From JBIKLM01 sp044375105 (lineage in GTDB: Bacteria; Planctomycetota; UBA1135; GCA-002686595), in the NCBI GenBank assembly GCA_044375105.1, contig JBILNK010000147.1, forward strand, positions 1-11,036: a stretch of DNA of 11,036 bases. Reading direction: 5' to 3'. Below, piece by piece: positions 6,514 to 11,036 of this stretch (positions are counted from its first letter, which is position 1; each line of letters starts with the position of its first letter). Position numbers and translations under genes: made by a program. A model generated the notes under the pieces. It searched no databases. It was given only the letters and a program-made list of their open reading frames with translations, and had not been told where the DNA came from.

Positions 6514-7214
6514 GCAGCCGGCCGGACTCTCCTGCCGCCGAGCAGGCGCCTCCGCTCGCGGCGGCCCGCCAAACGCCCGCAAGGCCCGAGCCCGCCGGCT
6601 GGGTGTATCGGTCCCTGTGGGTCTTGACCCGCCTGACCCTCTGGCTGTGCTTCCGGCCGCGCCGCCGCGGCTTCGAAGGCCTGCCGCGCCGGGGCGGAGC
6701 CCTGCTCTGCGCCAACCACCAGTCGTGGCTCGATATCCCCTTGATCGGCACGAGCCTGTGGCGCCCGGTGCGGTTCGTGGCACGTCACACGCTCGGCAAG
6801 CAGCCCCTGCTGGCGCTGATCATGCGCCGCTGCGGAGCGATTCTGATCCAGCGCGGTGCCGCGGACAAGGCGGCCCTCAAGGCGATCGAAGCGGCCCTAT
6901 CGCGGGGCGAATTGGTCGCCATCTTCCCCGAGGGCACCCGCACCCGGGACGGCAGCGTGGGCCCGTTCCGCGGGGGGGCGCTGGTGGCGGCACGGCGGGC
7001 GGGAGTGCCCTTGGTGCCGATCGGAATCCGCGGTTCCCACCGGGCCTGGCCCCGCGGACAGCGCCTCCCGCGCCCCCTCTGCATCGAGGCCTGGGTCGGG
7101 CCACCCCGCCCCCCGGATGCGGCGGATCTCGAGGCCCTGCGCGGCGAGGTGGCGCGCCTGGCCAACGCGCCCCTGGCGGAGCCGCCCCCGGCGCCGGCCC
7201 TGCCCGCAGGCTGA
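6510..7214 (+). CDS. plsC: 1-acyl-sn-glycerol-3-phosphate acyltransferase (PlsC family)
   Basis: PlsC acylates lysophosphatidic acid to phosphatidic acid at the inner membrane, the second acylation in phospholipid synthesis. In 234 residues, a 30-residue Pro/Ala-rich leader precedes a hydrophobic membrane-associated stretch (about 31-48, WVYRSLWVLTRLTLWLCF). The catalytic NHX4D motif is N69-H70 to D75 (NHQSWLD). The glycerophosphate-binding motif FPEGTR is at 139-144, followed by VPLVPIGIRG (166-175). The tail is Pro/Ala-rich. GTG 6510 overlaps the cmk stop by 4 bp (GTGA); GGAG at 6498-6501 is 8 nt upstream. Substrate specificity within the acyltransferase family cannot be read from sequence alone. 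The TGA stop is also the first triplet of a well-preserved copy of the structured repeat. Confidence 0.93.
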   Translation: MSSRPDSPAAEQAPPLAAARQTPARPEPAGWVYRSLWVLTRLTLWLCFRPRRRGFEGLPRRGGALLCANHQSWLDIPLIGTSLWRPVRFVARHTLGKQPLLALIMRRCGAILIQRGAADKAALKAIEAALSRGELVAIFPEGTRTRDGSVGPFRGGALVAARRAGVPLVPIGIRGSHRAWPRGQRLPRPLCIEAWVGPPRPPDAADLEALRGEVARLANAPLAEPPPAPALPAG

Positions 7215-7340
7215 CGGGCTGAGAAAAAGTCGACTCGGGCTGCGCCCGAGCGGTCAGACCAGCCTGTCCGCATGCCTTTGGGCCGCCATCCGGCGGCCCT
7301 AGGGGCTGGAACGGCGCGGAGCGCCGACCCGGGGCCCTGG
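7212..7340 (+). repeat. Single copy of the stop-codon-anchored structured repeat after plsC
   Basis: The copy starts at the plsC TGA. Over the first 87 nt it matches the rpoN units at 82 positions in a hand alignment. Outer arms are 7213-7221 with 7260-7268. The one arm change relative to rpoN turns an A-U into a G-U pair, keeping the stem. The inner hairpin 7234-7240 / 7244-7250 is identical to rpoN's, as is the second hairpin 7281-7287 / 7292-7298 with loop ATCC. The third stem has diverged in sequence but is still pairable (CTAGGG at 7299-7304 with CCCTGG at 7335-7340), enclosing a GGCGC/GCGCC hairpin (7313-7317 / 7321-7325). Total length, 129 bp, matches the 132-bp unit. A five-A run at 7224-7228 would give a U tract on the antisense strand. 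The orientation is the same as plsC. Confidence 0.93.
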
Positions 7341-7596
7341 CGGTCCGGCCGGGCCGCCGGATTCGGACGGGGGGGCGGCGCTCGCCCGGGGAGCGCAGGG
7401 GCGTCCCGCTGCGGGGCCCGCTCGGCGCCGGGCCGGGCCGAGGCCCCGGGGGCCCGCCCGGAAATCCCGGCGCCCCCTGGCCAGCGGCGGCGCCGCTCGT
7501 CAAACTGCGCGGCTCGCCGGCCCACGTCGGGCGGCGGCGCCAGGCCCCGGGCCGGCGTTCCTCCGGTCGTTTCCCCGTCCCCTAGACCCTCAGTTC
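7341..7596 (+). other. GC-rich, strongly structured region upstream of rpsA
   Basis: No gene is convincing here; frames that stay open are low-complexity Arg/Pro/Gly strings. Two stable hairpins are visible. One pairs GGGGC (7413-7417) with GCCCC (7443-7447) and CTCGGC (7421-7426) with GCCGAG (7437-7442). The other pairs AGCGGC (7483-7488) with GCCGCT (7492-7497). A seven-G run lies near 7371. Shortly before the ATG, TAGACC at 7583-7588 is the only AT-containing hexamer that could serve as a -10. The region could be a structured S1 leader or simply an untranscribed spacer; the sequence does not decide. Confidence 0.4.
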
Positions 7597-9330
<1,734 letters not shown>

Positions 9331-9333
<3 letters not shown>

Positions 9334-9490
9334 TCGCGGTCGGTTGATCGCGGTCTGCTGGCAGCCTCCAGGAGCGCCGACTCGGGGTTCGCCCGGGCCA
9401 AGAAACCAGGCTGCCAGCCTGCCTCTGGGCCGCCATCCGGCGGCTCAGAGGCTTGAATCACGGCTCTGCTCCGTCTTCTTTCAGCCTCTG
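9331..9490 (+). repeat. Diverged copy of the structured repeat after rpsA
   Basis: The architecture matches the rpoN and plsC copies but much of the sequence differs. The first stem is 9357-9367 with 9408-9418 (11 bp, perfect), made of different bases from the other copies. It encloses CTCGGG / CCCGGG (9381-9386, 9392-9397, one G-U pair). The second hairpin is a 14-bp stem, 9421-9434 with 9439-9452, one G-U pair, loop ATCC; the core GGGCCGCCATCCGGCGG is unchanged. The third stem pairs 9446-9453 with 9483-9490 and shares bases with the second, so they exclude each other. The stop-codon end differs: TGATCGCGGTC occurs at 9331-9341 (rpsA stop) and again at 9345-9355, so the TGA is not part of the stem here. 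The A-rich tract is absent. Confidence 0.85.
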
Positions 9491-9710
9491 ACGCTGCCCT
9501 TTTGCGGCCTGGGTCGCCCTCGGGCCGCGAGAGCGGATCGGACCCCGGGCCGAGGCCCGATCGGACGGGCGCGAGGGTGCTCGTTCGTGGGGCCATCGAG
9601 GCGGTCATCGGAGCCTGCCGTCCGCAAAGCGGGGGCGGGCCGGCGGAATGATCGGTGCGGGGGGGCGAGCCTGGATCCAGCGCCCCAGCTCGGGTGCGAC
9701 TGGAACCGGG

Positions 9711-9734
9711 CCCAGACCAGAGCCCAGACCAGAG
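9711..9734 (+). repeat. Two-copy 12-bp tandem repeat
   Basis: CCCAGACCAGAG occurs twice head to tail at 9711-9722 and 9723-9734. It may be simple slippage or a paired binding site about 100 bp before the next gene. No function is implied. Confidence 0.6.
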
Positions 9735-9815
9735 CGCTGGACGAGCGCGTCCCTGCGCGGCCCCCGCTGGCGCGCTCGATCGCTGGCGGGGCTGGAAACT
9801 GCACGAGTGCCCGGG

Positions 9816-9821
9816 GATAGT
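9816..9821 (+). promoter_or_regulatory. Candidate -10 hexamer close to the lipoprotein gene start
   Basis: GATAGT lies 9 nt before the ATG at 9831, and no Shine-Dalgarno sequence is present. The spacing would suit a leaderless or nearly leaderless transcript. No -35 match is seen. Confidence 0.3.
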
Positions 9822-9830
9822 CTCCCGGCC

Positions 9831-10931
9831 ATGCCCCCCTCCGCCCCGGCTTCCTCCCTCTGGCCGCTCCTGGCGCTGCTGGCCCTGCCCAGCGGGCTGA
9901 TCGCCTGCCGAGCGAGCGCGCCCGCCGCAGCGCCCGAGACCACCCTCGTCGGGCCCGACCTGTCCAGGGCCGTCGACGCGCGCGATCGCAGCATCGATCC
10001 AACGCTGGTGCCGTTGTTCTCGGCGCTGGACGAGGCCCTGGCCAGCGACAATCGCCCGCTGGCCAAGCATCTGCTCGGCCAGCTCGAGGCCCTGCCCCTG
10101 GGCGCCACGGAGCGCGCGGCGGTCGAGCGGGTCGAGCTGGTGATCGACGGACGCGAGCTGCAGGACCTCCTGGCCCTGGAGGTGGTCAGCCGGCCGATCT
10201 CCAGCGAGGGTCAGGAGCGCGAGGCGCTGCTCCTCGCCAGCCACGGGCTCCAGGAGGCGGTCCTCCTCGATCTGCCGCCGGGCCTGCTGGTCCGCTTCCA
10301 TCGGGCCATCAGCCCGACCGGCCAGGAATTCATCGACTCCGATCAGGTGCAGACCGAAGCGGCCCTGCGCTTCGAGATCCCCGCCGGCGAGCGGGTCGAG
10401 TTGGCCCTGGCCCGCTACCCGATCCAATTCGCGGGCGCCCTGGCGATCCAAGAGCGCCTGGCCCTCTCGACCTTGGACGGGGTCGCGCGGCAGGGGGAGC
10501 GCACGCTGCCCCTGCACGACCTCAAGGTCAAATCCAGCGCGCGTACGCTGTTGTTCGGCGAGCTGCCCAAGCAGGCCCTGGACGAGCGGCCGTTGCTCGA
10601 CCTGCTGGCGCGACCGGGACTGCTCGAGCGGCCCAGCGAGGACGTCTTGCCGCCGCTGCTCGAGCGCACCGTGCGCATCGCGCCCGCCCGCCGGGATGCG
10701 GCCTTGCTGGGCCTGTGCCGGTTCGCCCAGGGGCTCGACGATGGGCAGCTCCTGAAGATCACGCCCTTGCTGCGCTGGCTGGGCGGTGTCGAGGACGAGG
10801 TGCCCTCGCCGATGCGCTGGCGCAGCCTGCTGGCCGAGTTCATCGCCGCGGGCGAGAAGGCCGCCGCCGAGCCCAAGCCCCGCGAGCCCGAGCCGGGGCT
10901 AGTGCTGCCAGCGGAGCCGAAGCCGGGCTGA
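9831..10931 (+). CDS. Hypothetical putative lipoprotein
   Basis: This 366-residue protein is not recognised. The N-terminus has a hydrophobic stretch (about 10-25, LWPLLALLALPSGLIA) ending in a lipobox-like LIAC with Cys26, so export and lipidation are likely. The usual positively charged n-region is missing with this start. The frame is open upstream to 9648 and would add an Arg-rich segment, but its composition looks noncoding. Residues 40-100 look helical. Residues 120-230 look beta-rich (VLLDLPPGLLVRFHR, LRFEIPAGERVELALARYPI). Residues 235-345 are helical and leucine-rich. The C-terminus is a Pro/Glu/Lys tail in which EPKP occurs twice (EPKPREPEP and AEPKPG). No catalytic motif was found. 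It stands alone, about 500 bp after rpsA, with a TA-containing hexamer just before its ATG. An envelope structural or scaffolding role would be a guess. Confidence 0.75.
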   Translation: MPPSAPASSLWPLLALLALPSGLIACRASAPAAAPETTLVGPDLSRAVDARDRSIDPTLVPLFSALDEALASDNRPLAKHLLGQLEALPLGATERAAVERVELVIDGRELQDLLALEVVSRPISSEGQEREALLLASHGLQEAVLLDLPPGLLVRFHRAISPTGQEFIDSDQVQTEAALRFEIPAGERVELALARYPIQFAGALAIQERLALSTLDGVARQGERTLPLHDLKVKSSARTLLFGELPKQALDERPLLDLLARPGLLERPSEDVLPPLLERTVRIAPARRDAALLGLCRFAQGLDDGQLLKITPLLRWLGGVEDEVPSPMRWRSLLAEFIAAGEKAAAEPKPREPEPGLVLPAEPKPG

Positions 10932-11036
10932 TCGGCGCCCTTCGGGCAGGGAGGCGACCCACTCGCCCGCGCCGCTTCAGAGCAGCCAACCGGCCTCGAG
11001 GGCCGCTGGGGGGCCGTTGGACCGAGCCCCCGGGCC
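10932..11036 (+). other. 3' flank of the putative lipoprotein gene
   Basis: There is no gene. A short hairpin with a UUCG-like loop (CCCTTCGGG, near 10938-10947) follows the stop codon, and CGGCC/GGCCG pairs further on around 10991-11005. Neither has a T run, so no intrinsic terminator is called. No clear copy of the stop-codon repeat is seen here. Confidence 0.35.

Larger units (their letters stand above)
9491..9830. other. Intergenic region without a convincing gene
   Basis: Frames open here translate to low-complexity Arg/Pro/Gly/Ala strings and are rejected. A nested palindrome at 9536-9562 (GATCGG/CCGATC around CGGGCC/GGCCCG) could form a hairpin. A 12-bp direct duplication lies at 9711-9734. 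The last 20 bases hold a candidate promoter for the next gene. Nothing else is definable. Confidence 0.5.

Noticed and set aside
3402..6783. Long minus-strand open frames opposite the regulator, lpxH, cmk and plsC
   Set aside because: They are antisense to four genes with clear catalytic motifs, and their composition is low-complexity Gly/Ala/Arg/Pro. They are typical high-GC shadows.
7371..7416. G-quadruplex in the rpsA upstream region
   Set aside because: Four G runs exist but the intervening loops are about 6-13 nt, longer than standard quadruplex loops, and GC-rich hairpins compete for the same bases.
9446..9504. Intrinsic terminator for rpsA
   Set aside because: The third stem of the repeat is followed by only four T residues, and more than 10 nt away, which is too far and too short.
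9344..9820. Possible 158-residue gene after rpsA
   Set aside because: It overlaps the structured repeat, has low-complexity composition and lacks a ribosome binding site or recognisable domain. The PLGRHPA string comes from the repeat hairpin.

Overview
The window is a very GC-rich bacterial chromosomal segment from a Gram-negative organism: it carries an LpxH-type lipid A gene, a lipoprotein-like gene, sigma-54 and a sigma-54 activator. The cmk-plsC-rpsA order, Shine-Dalgarno-poor lead genes and very high GC would fit a high-GC Planctomycetota or myxobacteria-like lineage. That placement is inference; no rRNA or other marker that settles it is present.

Layout. Positions 1-389 hold three identical tandem 132-bp units, the outermost cut by the window edge, running up to and into the stop codon of rpoN (387-2174, minus). 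A 107-bp divergent gap leads to a small unrecognised membrane-anchored protein (2282-2764, plus). Next is a tight three-gene operon: a GGDEF-like protein without its catalytic motif (2989-3537), an NtrC-type sigma-54 activator (3534-4943) and LpxH (4945-5769). A 33-bp gap separates this from cmk (5803-6513) and plsC (6510-7214). A 382-bp GC-rich leader precedes rpsA, encoding ribosomal protein S1 (7597-9333). About 500 bp without a convincing gene then leads to an unrecognised putative lipoprotein (9831-10931).

The most unusual content is a structured repeat of about 130 bp at gene 3' ends, in the same orientation as the gene it follows. It lies after rpoN (three tandem copies), after the small membrane protein (degenerate), after plsC and after rpsA (diverged). 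In the first three cases the first three bases of the element are the gene's own TGA stop codon. The element has three stem-loops: a 10-bp outer stem enclosing a 7-bp inner hairpin, a GGCCGCC/GGCGGCC hairpin with loop ATCC, and a third long stem. The rpsA copy has a different sequence in its first stem but keeps perfect pairing, which points to selection on structure. I do not recognise the family.

How the genes relate. Sigma-54 and its activator are close together, and the activator is translationally coupled to a pseudo-GGDEF protein rather than to a histidine kinase, with an outer-membrane lipid A gene directly behind. cmk, plsC and rpsA form a housekeeping cluster (nucleotide, phospholipid and translation functions). 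Genes internal to operons have clear GGAGG-type ribosome binding sites. Several lead genes lack one and instead show a TA-containing hexamer 8-13 nt before the ATG, suggesting short-leader or leaderless transcripts.
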